36,305 bases of DNA from an uncultured Bacteroidales bacterium (GCA_900320795.1 ONTQ01000020.1:1-36305); one strand, 5' to 3'; numbered from the stretch's first letter, positions 14,575-29,101 are shown. Numbers and translations: made by a program. The notes: a model not told the origin generated them from the letters alone.

Positions 14575-16476
14575 CTATTTCACGACAATTTCGTCCACAA
14601 AAAGCCACTCCTTGGAACGAGGGGCGAAAAAGCGGATATAGCGGGCGCGCCCGCTAAGCGGAACGCCAAAGAGAATGTAAGAAATGACGGGCTCTTTCAT
14701 TTCATTGAAGGCCTCGCCTGCCTTCGTGAAGGCTTTGCCATCGGCCGATACCCAGACTTCCACCTTTTCCGGAAGATAGATGCCGGGGCCGGGGACGCAC
14801 ATGAAGGTGGCGCCCACATAATGGATGTCCTGCAGGGATTCCAGGTCGATGGTGACGTCCACATCGCTGAGGAAGCCCTGCCAGCGGTCATCCTTGTAGG
14901 CCCAGCCGCCGCCCAGGCCGTCCGTGAGCGAGGCAGCGCCGGCCGCCGCATATTTGCCATGCCAAGGCTTGGCATAGGTTACCGGCTTTCCAAGAGCCAG
15001 ATGGTCATATCCATGCTTATAGGCCTCCCGCTCTCCCCTTTCCTTCCTGAGGTCGAAGACTTTATAGCCCTTGGAGGCCAGGTTTTCATTCCAGGCCGAT
15101 ACACGCTCGCGGAAATCGGCATGCGCAACCGGAGACCAGGCCCTCTCGGCCGTGGCGGCCACGCGAGGGTACATCATATATTCCGTATGCTCCGGCCTAG
15201 GGATGTATTCGTGCCACAAATTGGCCTGAAGGCCCAGGAGCAGCGGATGCAGTTCTTCGGGGATATCGGCCAGCGGATCATAACTGTACACCGTATCCAG
15301 AGAGAGGAAACCTCCCTGGCCCAGCGGTTCATAGAGCGGCGCATCCTGCGCATTGTTGATATAGCAGTAATCCCCGGGGGTCATGATGGCCTCGTGGCCT
15401 TCCTTCATGGCCTGGATGCCGCCTTCCGTGCCCCGCCAACTCATGACCGTGGCGTTGGGAGAAAGGCCGCCCTCCAGAATCTCGTCCCAGCCCAGGAGTT
15501 TTCGGCCGTGGGCGTTGAGGTAACGCTCAATTCGCTTGACCAGATAACTCTGCAACTCTTCCACGGAGGAAAGCCCTTCCGCCTTCATCCGGGCCTGGCA
15601 GTCCGGACAGGTGTGCCAGTCTCGCTTGGAGGCCTCATCCCCGCCAATGTGGATGTACTCCGAGGGGAAAAGGTCCATCACTTCGTCCAGGACACCCTCC
15701 AGGAAGGTGAAAGTAGCCTCTTTCCCGGGGCAGAGTTCGGCCGATCCTTCCTTGCAGCCCAGTTCCGGATAGGCAAAAACCACCTCCCGGCTATGGCCCG
15801 GCATCTCAATTTCCGGGACCACCGTAATGCCCAGCCGCTCTCCCGCTAAAAGGATTTCGCGGACATCGGCCTTGGTGAGATAGCCGCCGGAAGCCTCCGG
15901 GGCCCCTTCGTGGGAATACCGGCAGCCTCCGTTTTGCCATTCCTGCCAACTGGAGCCAATGCGCCAGGCGGCCTCCGTGGTGAGTTTGGGATAACGGTCT
16001 ATCCGGAGCCGCCAGCCGGCATCATCGGTCAGGTGCAAATGCAACTGGTTAATCTTGACACTGGCAAGCGCTTCCATCTGCTTGAGAATGAAGTCCTTGT
16101 CACGGAAATGGCGGGAAATGTCCAGCATGAATCCCCGGTACGCGAAACGGGGATAATCAAACACGGTGCAGCAGCGGTCCACCTGAGAGAGCGTTTGCAG
16201 GGCCCTGAGGCAGCCCGTCTCCGTATTGGCCTCTATCCGGTAGCCCTTGGGCGTCACTGTAAGAAGATAAGCCTCTTCCCGGGCAAAAGCCGGCAGGAAA
16301 GCCGTCTTGCGGGCAAAGGCCGATTTTCCAATCTTCCGGGAAAGTTCCCGGGTAAGATTAGGCGTCCCCTCTGTTTCAGACACTTGTACCGGAGCGGGAA
16401 TAACGGGAAAAACCTGCGCCCGTACCCCCAGCGAAAGCGCCAAGGCACAAAAAATAGCGACAACCGTGTGTTTCAT
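14575..16476 (-). CDS. Glycoside hydrolase family 20 beta-N-acetylhexosaminidase
   Basis: The 633-residue protein has a signal peptide (MKHTVVAIFCALALSLGVRAQ), the GH20b N-terminal domain (about 22-130) and the GH20 barrel. The catalytic pair is Asp280-Glu281 in YIHIGGDEASKRDW. Other barrel markers are HLHLTDDAGWRL and EIEMPGHS. The last 130 residues form a discoidin (F5/8 type C)-like domain. It removes terminal GlcNAc or GalNAc by substrate-assisted catalysis. The start is fixed by the signal peptide. One base separates it from the clpX stop, so it is probably translated from the tig-clpP-clpX transcript, an odd partner for a secreted enzyme. Confidence 0.92.
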   Translation of the reverse strand: MKHTVVAIFCALALSLGVRAQVFPVIPAPVQVSETEGTPNLTRELSRKIGKSAFARKTAFLPAFAREEAYLLTVTPKGYRIEANTETGCLRALQTLSQVDRCCTVFDYPRFAYRGFMLDISRHFRDKDFILKQMEALASVKINQLHLHLTDDAGWRLRIDRYPKLTTEAAWRIGSSWQEWQNGGCRYSHEGAPEASGGYLTKADVREILLAGERLGITVVPEIEMPGHSREVVFAYPELGCKEGSAELCPGKEATFTFLEGVLDEVMDLFPSEYIHIGGDEASKRDWHTCPDCQARMKAEGLSSVEELQSYLVKRIERYLNAHGRKLLGWDEILEGGLSPNATVMSWRGTEGGIQAMKEGHEAIMTPGDYCYINNAQDAPLYEPLGQGGFLSLDTVYSYDPLADIPEELHPLLLGLQANLWHEYIPRPEHTEYMMYPRVAATAERAWSPVAHADFRERVSAWNENLASKGYKVFDLRKERGEREAYKHGYDHLALGKPVTYAKPWHGKYAAAGAASLTDGLGGGWAYKDDRWQGFLSDVDVTIDLESLQDIHYVGATFMCVPGPGIYLPEKVEVWVSADGKAFTKAGEAFNEMKEPVISYILFGVPLSGRARYIRFFAPRSKEWLFVDEIVVK

Positions 16477-16477
16477 T

Positions 16478-17710
16478 CTATTTCTCCAGTTTGGACTGGG
16501 CGTAGTCCAGGGTGAGGTGGAAGACTTTCTTCCGGGAGGAAGGGGCTTCGAACATGGCGTCTCCCATGATTTTCTCGCAGATGCTGCGGAGACCGCGGGC
16601 GCCCAATTTGTTCTTGATGGAGGTGTCCACAATCAGGTCCAGCACTTCGGGAGCGACTTCCAGTTTGATACCGTCCATCTCGAATAGTTTCTCGTACTGA
16701 CGCAGGAGGGCGTTTTTGGGCTCGGTGAGAATGCGCCTCAGGGAGTCACGGTCCAACTGGTCCAGATAGGTCACCAGCGGCAATCGGCCTACGATTTCCG
16801 GAATGAGGCCATAGGCCCTGAGGTCCATGGCGTCCACGTATTCCAGCAGATTGTCTTTGTCGATGCGCTGCTTTTCCTCGGCCCCGAAGCCGATAATCTG
16901 GGTGTTCTTCCGGAGGGCGATGTGGCGCTCGATACCCTCGAAGGCGCCGCCGCAGATGAACAGGATATTCTGCGTATTCACATGGATGAACTCCTGCTCC
17001 GGATGCTTGCGGCCTCCTTTGGGCGGCACGTTCACGATGCTGCCTTCCAGGAGTTTGAGCATGGCCTGCTGCACACCTTCGCCGGACACGTCGCGGGTGA
17101 TGGAGGGATTGTCGGATTTCCGGGCAATCTTGTCAATCTCGTCGATGAAGACAATGCCCCGCTCCGCCTTCTGGAGGTCGAAATCGGCCTCCTGGAGAAG
17201 TCGGGTGAGGATGCTTTCCACGTCTTCGCCCACGTAGCCGGCCTCGGTGAGGACCGTGGCGTCCACGATGGTGAAAGGCACGTCCAGCATCTTGGCGATG
17301 GTGCGGGCCAGGAGCGTCTTGCCGGTTCCGGTGGGGCCCACCAGAAGGATATTGCTCTTCTCCAGTTCCACGCCGTCATCGGCCTTCTCTATGAGATTGT
17401 GGTTCACCCGCTTATAGTGGTTGTACACGGCAACGGCCAGCACCTTCTTGGCGCGGTCCTGCCCAATCACATACTGGTCCAGATATTCCTTGATTTCCTG
17501 CGGCTTGGGCGCTTTCCCCAGTTTGGGGGCCGATGCCGGCTGCTTCTGCTGCCCTTCCAACTCATCCACATACTGGGCGGCCAGTTTGGCGCAGTCCGAG
17601 CAAATATAACCGTCCAGTCCCTGGAGGAGGAACGGGACCTCGGCATCCGTGCGGCCGCAGAACACGCAATGACGGCCTTTTCCGCCGTCATGGATGTTTC
17701 TCCTGGCCAT
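16478..17710 (-). CDS. clpX: ATP-dependent Clp protease ATP-binding subunit ClpX
   Basis: ClpX is the hexameric AAA+ unfoldase that feeds proteins to ClpP. The 410 residues match the family length. Visible are the N-terminal zinc-binding domain with Cys15, Cys18, Cys37 and Cys40, Walker A GPTGTGKT (125-132), the pore loop [10 protein letters not shown], Walker [11 protein letters not shown], the RKH pore loop (GGRKHPEQ) and the sensor 2 region GARGLRS. The ATG overlaps the last base of the clpP stop codon (TGATG), which indicates translational coupling. The downstream neighbour is a GH20 hexosaminidase. Confidence 0.97.
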   Translation of the reverse strand: MARRNIHDGGKGRHCVFCGRTDAEVPFLLQGLDGYICSDCAKLAAQYVDELEGQQKQPASAPKLGKAPKPQEIKEYLDQYVIGQDRAKKVLAVAVYNHYKRVNHNLIEKADDGVELEKSNILLVGPTGTGKTLLARTIAKMLDVPFTIVDATVLTEAGYVGEDVESILTRLLQEADFDLQKAERGIVFIDEIDKIARKSDNPSITRDVSGEGVQQAMLKLLEGSIVNVPPKGGRKHPEQEFIHVNTQNILFICGGAFEGIERHIALRKNTQIIGFGAEEKQRIDKDNLLEYVDAMDLRAYGLIPEIVGRLPLVTYLDQLDRDSLRRILTEPKNALLRQYEKLFEMDGIKLEVAPEVLDLIVDTSIKNKLGARGLRSICEKIMGDAMFEAPSSRKKVFHLTLDYAQSKLEK

Positions 17711-18378
17711 CAGCGGTTTCTTTTACGGAGGATTTCATCTACCATGCCATAGGCAAGGGCTTCCTCGGAAGTCATCCAATAATCACGCTCGCCGTCCCTG
17801 GCCACTTTCTCGAAAGGCTGGCCGCTGTGCTGGGCGATGATGTTGAACAGTTCCGTACGGGTTTTCTCAATCTCCTTGGCGGCGATGAGAATTTCCGTAG
17901 CCTGACCCTGGGCGCCGCCCAAAGGCTGGTGAATGAGTACGCGGGAATGCGGCAGGGCGCTGCGTTTGCCCTTTTCACCGGCGCATAGGAGCACGGCGCC
18001 CATGCTGGCGGCCATGCCGGTGCAAACGGTGGCCACATCCGGCTGGACCAGTTGCATGGTGTCGTAGATGCCCAGACCGCTGGTTACCTGGCCACCGGGA
18101 GTGTTCAGGTACATAGTGATATCGGCATGGGAATCATTGGAGGCCAGGAAAAGGAGCTGGGCCTGGATGATGTTGGCCACATCGTCGTCGATGGGAACGC
18201 CCAGAAAGATGATACGGTCCATCATCAGGCGGCTGAACACGTCCATCTGGGCCACGTTCAGTTTGCGCTCTTCGGTGATGGTGGGGTTGATGTATCCGTC
18301 CACAACGGACTGATAACGAGAGAGGGTCATCGAACTGATGCCCCTCCCCTTCACTGCAAATTTATCAAAATCTGTCAT
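17710..18378 (-). CDS. clpP: ATP-dependent Clp protease proteolytic subunit ClpP
   Basis: ClpP forms the tetradecameric serine protease chamber that degrades substrates delivered by ClpX. The 222-residue protein has Ser125 in GMAASMGA, His150 in [10 protein letters not shown], and the catalytic Asp within DGERDYWM. The PGG loop (NTPGGQV) is present. An N-terminal stretch of about 30 residues precedes the conserved region, so the protein may be processed. The gene starts five bases after the tig stop and overlaps clpX by one base. Confidence 0.97.
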   Translation of the reverse strand: MTDFDKFAVKGRGISSMTLSRYQSVVDGYINPTITEERKLNVAQMDVFSRLMMDRIIFLGVPIDDDVANIIQAQLLFLASNDSHADITMYLNTPGGQVTSGLGIYDTMQLVQPDVATVCTGMAASMGAVLLCAGEKGKRSALPHSRVLIHQPLGGAQGQATEILIAAKEIEKTRTELFNIIAQHSGQPFEKVARDGERDYWMTSEEALAYGMVDEILRKRNR

Positions 18379-18383
18379 AAGGC

Positions 18384-19700
18384 TTACTTGAGTTCACGGA
18401 ACTTCTCCTGGGAGATTTTCTTGTGCTGAAGCGTGACTTCTTCACGGACGCGGGCGATGGCCTTGTTGTCCTCGCACTGCTCTTCCAGGCGACGGTACTG
18501 ATTCTGGTCCTGAAGGATGTTCTCGGCAGAAGATTTGATAAGGTTATCCGGAACGCCGGCCATGCCATACATGGCATACTGGTATGCCACGAAGGATTCG
18601 GCAGCGGCCTGGAGGTCTTCACGGGTGACCTTGAGGTCGAACTTCTGCATCAGATAACCGCGGACAAGCTGCCATTTGAAGTCTTCGATGAAACCGGGGA
18701 ATTCCTTTTCTACCTGCTCAGCGGTGAACTTGCCGTCATTGGCATACACCAGCCAGCGCTTGAGGAAGGCTTCCGGAAGCTCCAGACCGGCCTTCTCCAC
18801 AAAGTACTTGTGAACGTCGGCGCCAAAACGATAATTGGCCTCCTGCTCGTGGGAACCTTTGATACGTTCCTCAATTTTCTCCTCGAACTGCTCGGGCGTA
18901 GTAACCACGTCCTTGCCGAAGATTTTGTCGTAGGTTTCCTGGTTTTCCTCTGCAGCCACAAAGGTCTTCACGTTCACGATGGTGAAAGTGAACATGGGAT
19001 TCAGGCCAGCCAGCTGGGATTTCTCCACCTTGAGCATGGCGGCACGGTCGGTCTCGTTCTCAAAGGCGGCATTTACGTCCAGGTCGAACTTATCGCCGGC
19101 TTTTCGGCCGATGAAGGCGCCACGGGCAGCCTCGGCCACGTTGGAGATGGAGATGTACACGCCTTCGGCCTTATGGGTTTCGTTGGCGATGTCGGCGATG
19201 ACATAGTCGTTTTCGCCGGCTTTCTTGCCTTCCTGCAGGGAACCGTACTGCTGCAGCAACTGTTCACGGGTGGCTTTCTTTTCCGCAGCGGTGATGTTGA
19301 TGTCGTAATACGGGAGCTTGTCCTCCTTGCCCACGGTGAAATTGAGTTCAGGAGTCTGGGCGATGTCGAACTTGAAGGTAAAGTCTTCACCGGACTTCCA
19401 GGACAACTGAGGCTGGTCCTCGGAAGGAAGGGGTTCACCGACGATACGGATTTTTTCTTCCTCGATGAAATGGTTGAGCTGGTCCGATACAAGTCCGTTC
19501 ACGCTCTCATAAAGGGCCTGGTCTCCGTACAGACGCTGGATGAGGCTCAACGGGGCCATGCCGGGACGGAAGCCCTTGATGTCGGCCTTGCGCTTGTATT
19601 CATTGAGGCGTTTGCGAAGAGGTTCGGCATAATCGGCCGCGGCAATCTCGATGGTTACCTGATAGTTCAGGGCATCGGGTTGGATTTTGCTTACGTTCAT
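18384..19700 (-). CDS. tig: Trigger factor
   Basis: Trigger factor is the ribosome-bound chaperone that meets nascent chains at the exit tunnel. The 438-residue protein has the ribosome-docking signature GFRPGMAP (residues 43-50) in its N-terminal domain. A central PPIase-like region follows, shortened and divergent as in Bacteroidota, then a long helical C-terminal domain. It is the first gene of a tig-clpP-clpX order that is conserved in many bacteria. Its own promoter has a good -33 and -7 pair 33 bases upstream. Confidence 0.93.
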   Translation of the reverse strand: MNVSKIQPDALNYQVTIEIAAADYAEPLRKRLNEYKRKADIKGFRPGMAPLSLIQRLYGDQALYESVNGLVSDQLNHFIEEEKIRIVGEPLPSEDQPQLSWKSGEDFTFKFDIAQTPELNFTVGKEDKLPYYDINITAAEKKATREQLLQQYGSLQEGKKAGENDYVIADIANETHKAEGVYISISNVAEAARGAFIGRKAGDKFDLDVNAAFENETDRAAMLKVEKSQLAGLNPMFTFTIVNVKTFVAAEENQETYDKIFGKDVVTTPEQFEEKIEERIKGSHEQEANYRFGADVHKYFVEKAGLELPEAFLKRWLVYANDGKFTAEQVEKEFPGFIEDFKWQLVRGYLMQKFDLKVTREDLQAAAESFVAYQYAMYGMAGVPDNLIKSSAENILQDQNQYRRLEEQCEDNKAIARVREEVTLQHKKISQEKFRELK

Positions 19701-19733
19701 AATATGTTGTTTTGTTTATTTCAAAAGGGGGCG

Positions 19734-19760
19734 CAAAGATAGTAAAAATATGCCGAACTA

Positions 19761-19764
<4 letters not shown>
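19734..19764 (-). promoter_or_regulatory. Promoter of the tig-clpP-clpX operon
   Basis: On the minus strand TTG (19764-19762), a 20-bp spacer and TATCTTTG (19741-19734) form a full Bacteroidota promoter. It starts within the last codon of the upstream 7TM-HD gene, giving a leader of about 30 bases. Confidence 0.65.
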
Positions 19765-23799
<4,035 letters not shown>

Positions 23800-23831
23800 T
23801 TATATCTCTTTTTACTTTTTTCTAAATCATA

Positions 23832-23862
23832 CAAAATTAATGTTTTTTTCAATAAAAAACAA
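23832..23862 (-). promoter_or_regulatory. Promoter of gyrB
   Basis: On the minus strand TTG (23862-23860), a 20-bp spacer and TAATTTTG (23839-23832) match the Bacteroidota consensus. The TTG lies at the foot of the preceding terminator hairpin, so the two signals overlap. The leader is about 30 bases. Confidence 0.6.
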
Positions 23863-23886
23863 GTCCCCTATCGAAGATAGGAGACT
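23853..23886 (-). terminator. Terminator after the outer-membrane barrel gene
   Basis: Read on the minus strand, AGTCTCCTATC and GATAGGGGACT form an 11-bp stem with one wobble around a TTC loop. TTGTTTTTT follows. It ends the TPR-barrel transcript, about 20 bases after the barrel stop codon. Confidence 0.85.
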
Positions 23887-23906
23887 GTTTTCGGCAAATG
23901 AACAAC

Positions 23907-25508
23907 CTACAGACTCAACGTTGCACCGATGGTGAAATAGATGCCTTTTTCGGCATAGAAAGGAACGCGCTGGATGGTCTGGTTCAGGAGGTTCCCTCCC
24001 TTGAGCCAGAAGCCCAGTTTGCGGGTCATCTGCAGGCTGGCCTGAAGTCCCAGGTCCACATAGCCGGGAACCACGACCGGCCCTGGCAATCGGGAACGGA
24101 TATCAGCCGTTACACCGCCTTTGATACGGCCGCCCCAGATGTAGAAAGCATGGGCTTGCGCCTTGAAAGGAGCGGGTGCGAAAAGGACCTGGCCTTTCAA
24201 GTCCGGAATGGGCGTGTAGCCATAGTAAATGTTGGTATCGACATCGATGGTCTCGCTCTTCCAGCCTGCGTTCGCTTTGACATAAAGCGTATGAAGCGGG
24301 CTGGCATAGCCCATGGAGGGAACCGCACCTTCGACACCCCAGGTCCAGGCATTGTCATCCCAACGGTAGCCCACGCACAAATCGTAATGGAAACGCCCGG
24401 CAATATTCCCCCTCAGGCCGATGTTCGCATTGACCCTGGTGACCATATTGTCTGTATGCCAGGAGAAGCCGCCGATAAAGGGATTCTGGGACAACAGACG
24501 GTCGTAGGAGATAATGTTGTCCCCACCTGTCACGGTGGTGAACAGGACCAGAGCATCCGGGATGGCATCATAGGAGATTCGGACATCCGGGAAGACGATG
24601 CCGGAAGGCTGGGGGCAGAATGCCGGATCGGAACGGAAGAGGAAGGAGAACTTGACACCCAGGTTCATATGGAATTTTCCGGTATTCAGGAAATAGTGAG
24701 GAGCCAGTCCCGCCTTTCCCACGAATGCGGCGGTCTGGGACACCGTCTCGGCAAACAAGCCCAGAGCGACGCGATGGGCGCCGAAGTGCGTTCCCAGGGA
24801 ACCTTCCGTATCCGTATGAAACTCCCGGACGGACGGCTGGGTGATATTCGCAAGACGGGTATGGGCCTCGTACTCCAGCGCCGTTCCTGGAGCGCTCTTC
24901 ACGCCAGCCCGCAGCTGCAGGACATTGTTGGAGATGTCTCCCTTGGAGAAGCTGGTTCCCAGAATATTCTTGTACTGGAAGTCGGCCGCGAAAGTGCCTC
25001 CTGTCCAGGTATAGAGTCCATCCGCTCCCACGGCAGTACGCATTTCTCTGCCGCCGGAATAGGTTCCGTCGGCATCGTAAGAACCATTCTGAAGGGTAAT
25101 GTTGCGATAGTCTCCGAAGTAGGAATAGTGGTCCCCGAAGATGTTCAGGCGGAAATTGTTCTTTTTGACGGGCGTCCAGACCACCGTAGCCTCCGGATGG
25201 AGGGAATAACCCGCGCCCAGACGGACAAACAGCGTCCCTTCGTCAGAAGGACGGACCTGGGGACGAAGCTGCACCAGATAGGGCTTGAACTCATAGGAGC
25301 CCCGGTACGGCGTATTGTTCACCGTATAGTCCATGTCCAGGTTGAAATGCAGGACGGAATCTGGCATTTCCAGTAGCTGGGAGGGCTTTTCGATGCCCGT
25401 AGCTTCCCGGGCGTAGATGTTGGTCACCTCCACCGTCGGGTTCAGATTCTGGGCAAAGACGCCGGCGCTTGTACCAAGCAACACGGCAAATATGAAGATT
25501 CTTTTCAT
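23907..25508 (-). CDS. Outer-membrane beta-barrel protein (TonB-receptor-like barrel)
   Basis: The 533-residue protein has a signal peptide (MKRIFIFAVLLGTSAGVFAQ). A long series of alternating amphipathic strands ending in aromatic residues follows, as expected for an outer-membrane barrel. The C-terminal region, with GGNLLNQTIQRVPFYAEKG and then YFTIGATLSL, resembles the last strands of TonB-dependent receptors. No plug domain or TonB box is visible, and the protein is shorter than a true receptor. A porin-like or orphan barrel role is therefore as likely as transport. It starts three bases after the TPR gene stop, so the two probably form one transcript. Confidence 0.75.
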   Translation of the reverse strand: MKRIFIFAVLLGTSAGVFAQNLNPTVEVTNIYAREATGIEKPSQLLEMPDSVLHFNLDMDYTVNNTPYRGSYEFKPYLVQLRPQVRPSDEGTLFVRLGAGYSLHPEATVVWTPVKKNNFRLNIFGDHYSYFGDYRNITLQNGSYDADGTYSGGREMRTAVGADGLYTWTGGTFAADFQYKNILGTSFSKGDISNNVLQLRAGVKSAPGTALEYEAHTRLANITQPSVREFHTDTEGSLGTHFGAHRVALGLFAETVSQTAAFVGKAGLAPHYFLNTGKFHMNLGVKFSFLFRSDPAFCPQPSGIVFPDVRISYDAIPDALVLFTTVTGGDNIISYDRLLSQNPFIGGFSWHTDNMVTRVNANIGLRGNIAGRFHYDLCVGYRWDDNAWTWGVEGAVPSMGYASPLHTLYVKANAGWKSETIDVDTNIYYGYTPIPDLKGQVLFAPAPFKAQAHAFYIWGGRIKGGVTADIRSRLPGPVVVPGYVDLGLQASLQMTRKLGFWLKGGNLLNQTIQRVPFYAEKGIYFTIGATLSL

Positions 25509-25511
25509 AGG

Positions 25512-28321
25512 CTATTGGAGTTTACGGAGTCTGAGTTCCACCTGGTCCAGGACATCGTCCTGGGTACCGGTGGACGTGTAACCGGAGCGAATGCTCTCGA
25601 AAGTAGCTTTCGCCTGGGGCAGATTACCCTGTTCGACAAAACTGTCACCCAGTACGATGAAAGCCTTGGCCAGCCAGTAATTCTGCCCGCCGGCCTTCTC
25701 GGCAAAACTGTAGACGCGCTCCTGAATACCCTCGAACTGGCCACGGTCATACTGGTCTTGAATAAGGACGTAGGCAGCTTCGGCGCCTTCATCCGTAGAG
25801 GGTTCCGTTGCAAGGGCCTTGAATTCCTCCAGGGCTTCAGCACGGTGGCTGGTGCTCAGGAAAGATTTGGCCCGTACATAATGAGCTTCCCGTTTCAAGG
25901 CGGCATTGTCGGTCTTCAGGACAGGAGCGGCATCACGGATGGCATCCTCCCACTGACGGGCCCGGAATGCAGAGCGCATCAGGCCGACAACGGCATTCTC
26001 CACATTGGCATCCAGTTTGGCCACCTCCTTCAGTTTCAAATAACTGCCGTATGCCTTTCCATAGCTGCCCAGTTCGTAACTGAGGGTGGCAAGCTGCAGG
26101 AGGGCGCTTTCGGCCAGTGCACCGTCCAGACCGGCATCCAGTGCGTTCTGATACTGGTCAACGGCCTGTTCCCGCTGGTCCGTAAATCGATAGCAATCGG
26201 CCAGATAATAGCGGGCTTTGGCACCGAAAGCCGCTTCAGGATATTTCTGCAGATAAGCCTTCAGCGTTCCCTGCGCCTTGGCATAGTCTCCGGAAAGATA
26301 GATTTGCTCGGCACTGGAGAAATAGACTTCCTCTTTCTGGGCCTCAGTACGGTTGGCGGAACCACCCAGGCTGTTCACATAGTCCAGATAGGCCTCGGGG
26401 TCTTCCCGGGTGCGGTAGATGGCCTCGATGGCCAACAGGGCGTCTTCAGTGAACGCACCGCCCTGGGCAACCACCTGCTTGTAATAGTCCAAGGCCTCGT
26501 TGCTGCGGCCGGCATTGCGGGAAATCATACCCAGCTCCAGGAGCGCCTTTGTACCCAGATCGGGATCTGAAGTGGAACTCCGGAGGGTACGGAAAGCCCG
26601 AATAGCATCGTCCTCATCCCGCAAAGCCACATAGGCACGGCCCAATTCATAGAGCGACTCTCCGTAGTAGGGAGACTGCGGACTGGCAAGCTTGGCATCT
26701 TCCAGGAAATGGACCTTGCGGTTGTTGTCTTCCAGAAGGCCGCAGGCCACGCCCGCACGGTAACGCGGATACAGGTTGTCCGGATCCGGATAAGCGGCCA
26801 TCTGGTGTTCATAGGCCGCCACAGCGGTAGCATAATTGCCGCTGAAAAAGTAACAGTCGGCCACGCGGGTTTCGGCATCGGAACCCATCTTGCGCGCGTC
26901 TCCGTCCAGATAATTGCGGAACCATTTGAGGGCCTGCTCGTAATTGGCTTCCTTGAAAGGTACAGGGCCTCCGCCTGATAATAACGGGCCAGTTGGTTGA
27001 ATCCATCCCTTCTGGGGCTGTAATAAGCGGCAGCCTTCAGATGCGGAACAGCATTTCTCCAGGAGCCGCTTTCCATCAGTTCTCGGGCCCGGAGGAAATA
27101 GGCCTTCATGTAGTTGGACTGCATGCGGGGATCCAATTCGTCAATATGGTCATAAGCGTCCACGGCGGCCTCGTAATCGTGGTTCTGGAGGGAAACCATG
27201 GCCATATAGGAGTAAATCTGGTCCCCTTTCTTTCCGGTGCCGTAGCGCTGCATGTACTCCTGGAAAGGAGCCGTGTCGCGGCCCAGGTCAAAGGCGAGTT
27301 TGGCGTAATTGTAAAGGGCGTCTTCCTGGATGTCGGGCGTGAATTCCTGCTCCGAAGCCTCCCGGAAGGCTTCCATGGCCTCCACCTTGTTCTTGAGCTG
27401 GATATAACTGTAGCCCAGTTGGTAGTTGGCCACCTGGCCCAGGGAATCGGACCGGTGATCCATGCGGGTGAAGTTTTCCACCGCGCCTTCCCAGTTTTCA
27501 ATAAGATAGTTGATTTCACCGGCGTAGAAGCGGTCGCTGCGGGTGAGATTGGCCTTGTTGCGGAGATTCTTCTCATAATAACTGCGGGCTTTCTCCACAT
27601 CTCCGAGCACCAGGTAGCTCTCGCTCATGATACGGGCCATATGCGGCTGGCGGTCTTCAGGAACTTTGTCAAAAAGATCCTCACCGAACTTGACCACGTA
27701 TTTGTAATCCTTCTCATTGAAGCGGCATTCCAGGATGTAGTAATTGGCCAGCGTCGTGAAACGATGGTCGTTTCCGGCCATCTCGAACCAGTCGGAAGCT
27801 TCCCGGAAATTCTTTTCCGCGTAATTGATATATCCCAGCGTATAATAAGCGGGAGCCGAATAATCCGAATAAGGGAGGCCGCGCGTACGGCTCAATAGCC
27901 CTTTGGCCCTTTCCCACTCCCCACCGGCAAAAGCACAGTAGCCTACTTTGTAGGTATATTCCGGTTGCTGGGACTCCTGGATGTCCGAGAGGGAGACCAT
28001 ATTGAACTGCTGAAGGGCTTCTTCGTATCGCTCTGCGTCAAACAGGTCCAGACCCAGGAGATAACGGACCTGCGGGACCAGGATATTCTCATGATACTGT
28101 GCAACGAAAGCATGGGCCATTGCGTGAGAATTGTCCGTACGAAGCTTCAAGGCACAGAGCGCACGGTATCCTTCTGCCAGCGGAGTATGGGCATCCTGCA
28201 CCAGACGGAGGGTTTCCGAATACATGCCCGCCCGGTAGAGGTTTTTCACCTGTTCCCAGTCCTGGGCATAAAGGCCTGATGCAATGATGAGAGCGGCACC
28301 AGCCGCAAGAAGTTTTTTCAT
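25512..28321 (-). pseudogene. Large periplasmic TPR-repeat protein gene, split by a frameshift
   Basis: Two overlapping frames together encode one protein of about 936 residues. It has a signal peptide (MKKLLAAGAALIIASGLYAQ) and many tetratricopeptide repeats (for example AYYTLGYINYAEKNFREASD and KARYYLADCYRFTDQREQA). The first frame runs from 28321 to about 26955. TPR homology then continues in the other frame (KEANYEQALKWF and onward) to 25512. A single missing base near 26953-26961, in the CTTTCAAGG stretch of the minus strand, explains it; adding one C would restore the frame. It could be a real mutation or a sequencing error. TPR proteins of this size are protein-interaction scaffolds, often in the envelope. 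The barrel gene follows after three bases, so a partnership with that protein is plausible. Confidence 0.8.
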
Positions 28322-28357
28322 GCCGATTGTATTAAACCAACTAAATATACATTTTGA

Positions 28358-28365
28358 CAAATTTA
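28358..28365 (-). promoter_or_regulatory. -7 box of the TPR gene
   Basis: TAAATTTG on the minus strand, 36 bases before the ATG at 28321. It lies 14 bp from the divergent ftsE -7 box, so the upstream part of each promoter overlaps the other. Confidence 0.5.
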
Positions 28366-28379
28366 CGAAAAAATCTGAT

Positions 28380-28387
28380 TATATTTG
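28380..28387 (+). promoter_or_regulatory. -7 box of the ftsE-nth operon
   Basis: TATATTTG is a perfect TAnnTTTG, 21 bases before the ftsE ATG at 28409. A TTTTG at 28352-28356 is a possible but distant -33 element. Confidence 0.5.
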
Positions 28388-28408
28388 TATGATTTTGGAA
28401 GAATTCAC

Positions 28409-29101
28409 ATGGAACCGCTCATTCATTTTAAAGAAGCCGATATCCTCAACGGGGAAAACGTCGTCATCTATGGTCTGGACATGGACATCATGCCCGGAGA
28501 CTTCGTTTATATCGTAGGAAAAGTCGGCTCCGGCAAAACCTCCATCATCCGGACCATCACGGCCGAGAACAAACTGCTGAAAGGGGAAGGAACCGCCTGT
28601 GGCTATGATTTGAGGAACATCCGGGAGCGCGACATCCCCTATCTGAGACGTTCCATGGGCGTGGTATTCCAGGACTTCCAGCTCCTCACGGACCGCAGTG
28701 TGGAAGCCAATCTGGAGTTCGTGCTCCGCGCCACCGGCTGGAAAGACCGCCAGCAGATCGACGCCCGCATCACCGAAGTGCTGGATTCCGTCGGGATGGG
28801 TACCAAGGCGCACAAAATGCCCCACCAGCTCTCCGGCGGCGAGCAACAGCGCATCGCCATCGCACGCGCCCTTCTCAATCAGCCCAAAGCCATCCTGGCC
28901 GATGAGCCCACCGGCAACCTGGACGGAGAAACGGCCGATGAGATTCTGCAGCTGCTGATGGATCTCAATCAGGAAGGTACCGCCATCGTCATGGTCACCC
29001 ATAACCGTTCCATCTTCGAGAAATATCCCGGACGCGTCTTTTCCTGTGAGAAAGAGCATTGTGAAGAAGTGGTGGAAGAAGGCATCGATATCACCCTATG
29101 A
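28409..29101 (+). CDS. ftsE: Cell division ATP-binding protein FtsE
   Basis: FtsE is the ATPase of the FtsEX complex that controls peptidoglycan hydrolases at the division septum. The 230-residue protein has Walker A GKVGSGKT (37-44), signature LSGGEQQR (141-148), Walker B AILADEPTGNLD (161-172) and the switch His in MVTHNR. The length and the MEPLIHFKEADI start fit Bacteroidota FtsE. ftsX is not adjacent, which I recall as usual in this phylum. The stop codon overlaps the start of nth (ATGA). Confidence 0.85.
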   Translation: MEPLIHFKEADILNGENVVIYGLDMDIMPGDFVYIVGKVGSGKTSIIRTITAENKLLKGEGTACGYDLRNIRERDIPYLRRSMGVVFQDFQLLTDRSVEANLEFVLRATGWKDRQQIDARITEVLDSVGMGTKAHKMPHQLSGGEQQRIAIARALLNQPKAILADEPTGNLDGETADEILQLLMDLNQEGTAIVMVTHNRSIFEKYPGRVFSCEKEHCEEVVEEGIDITL

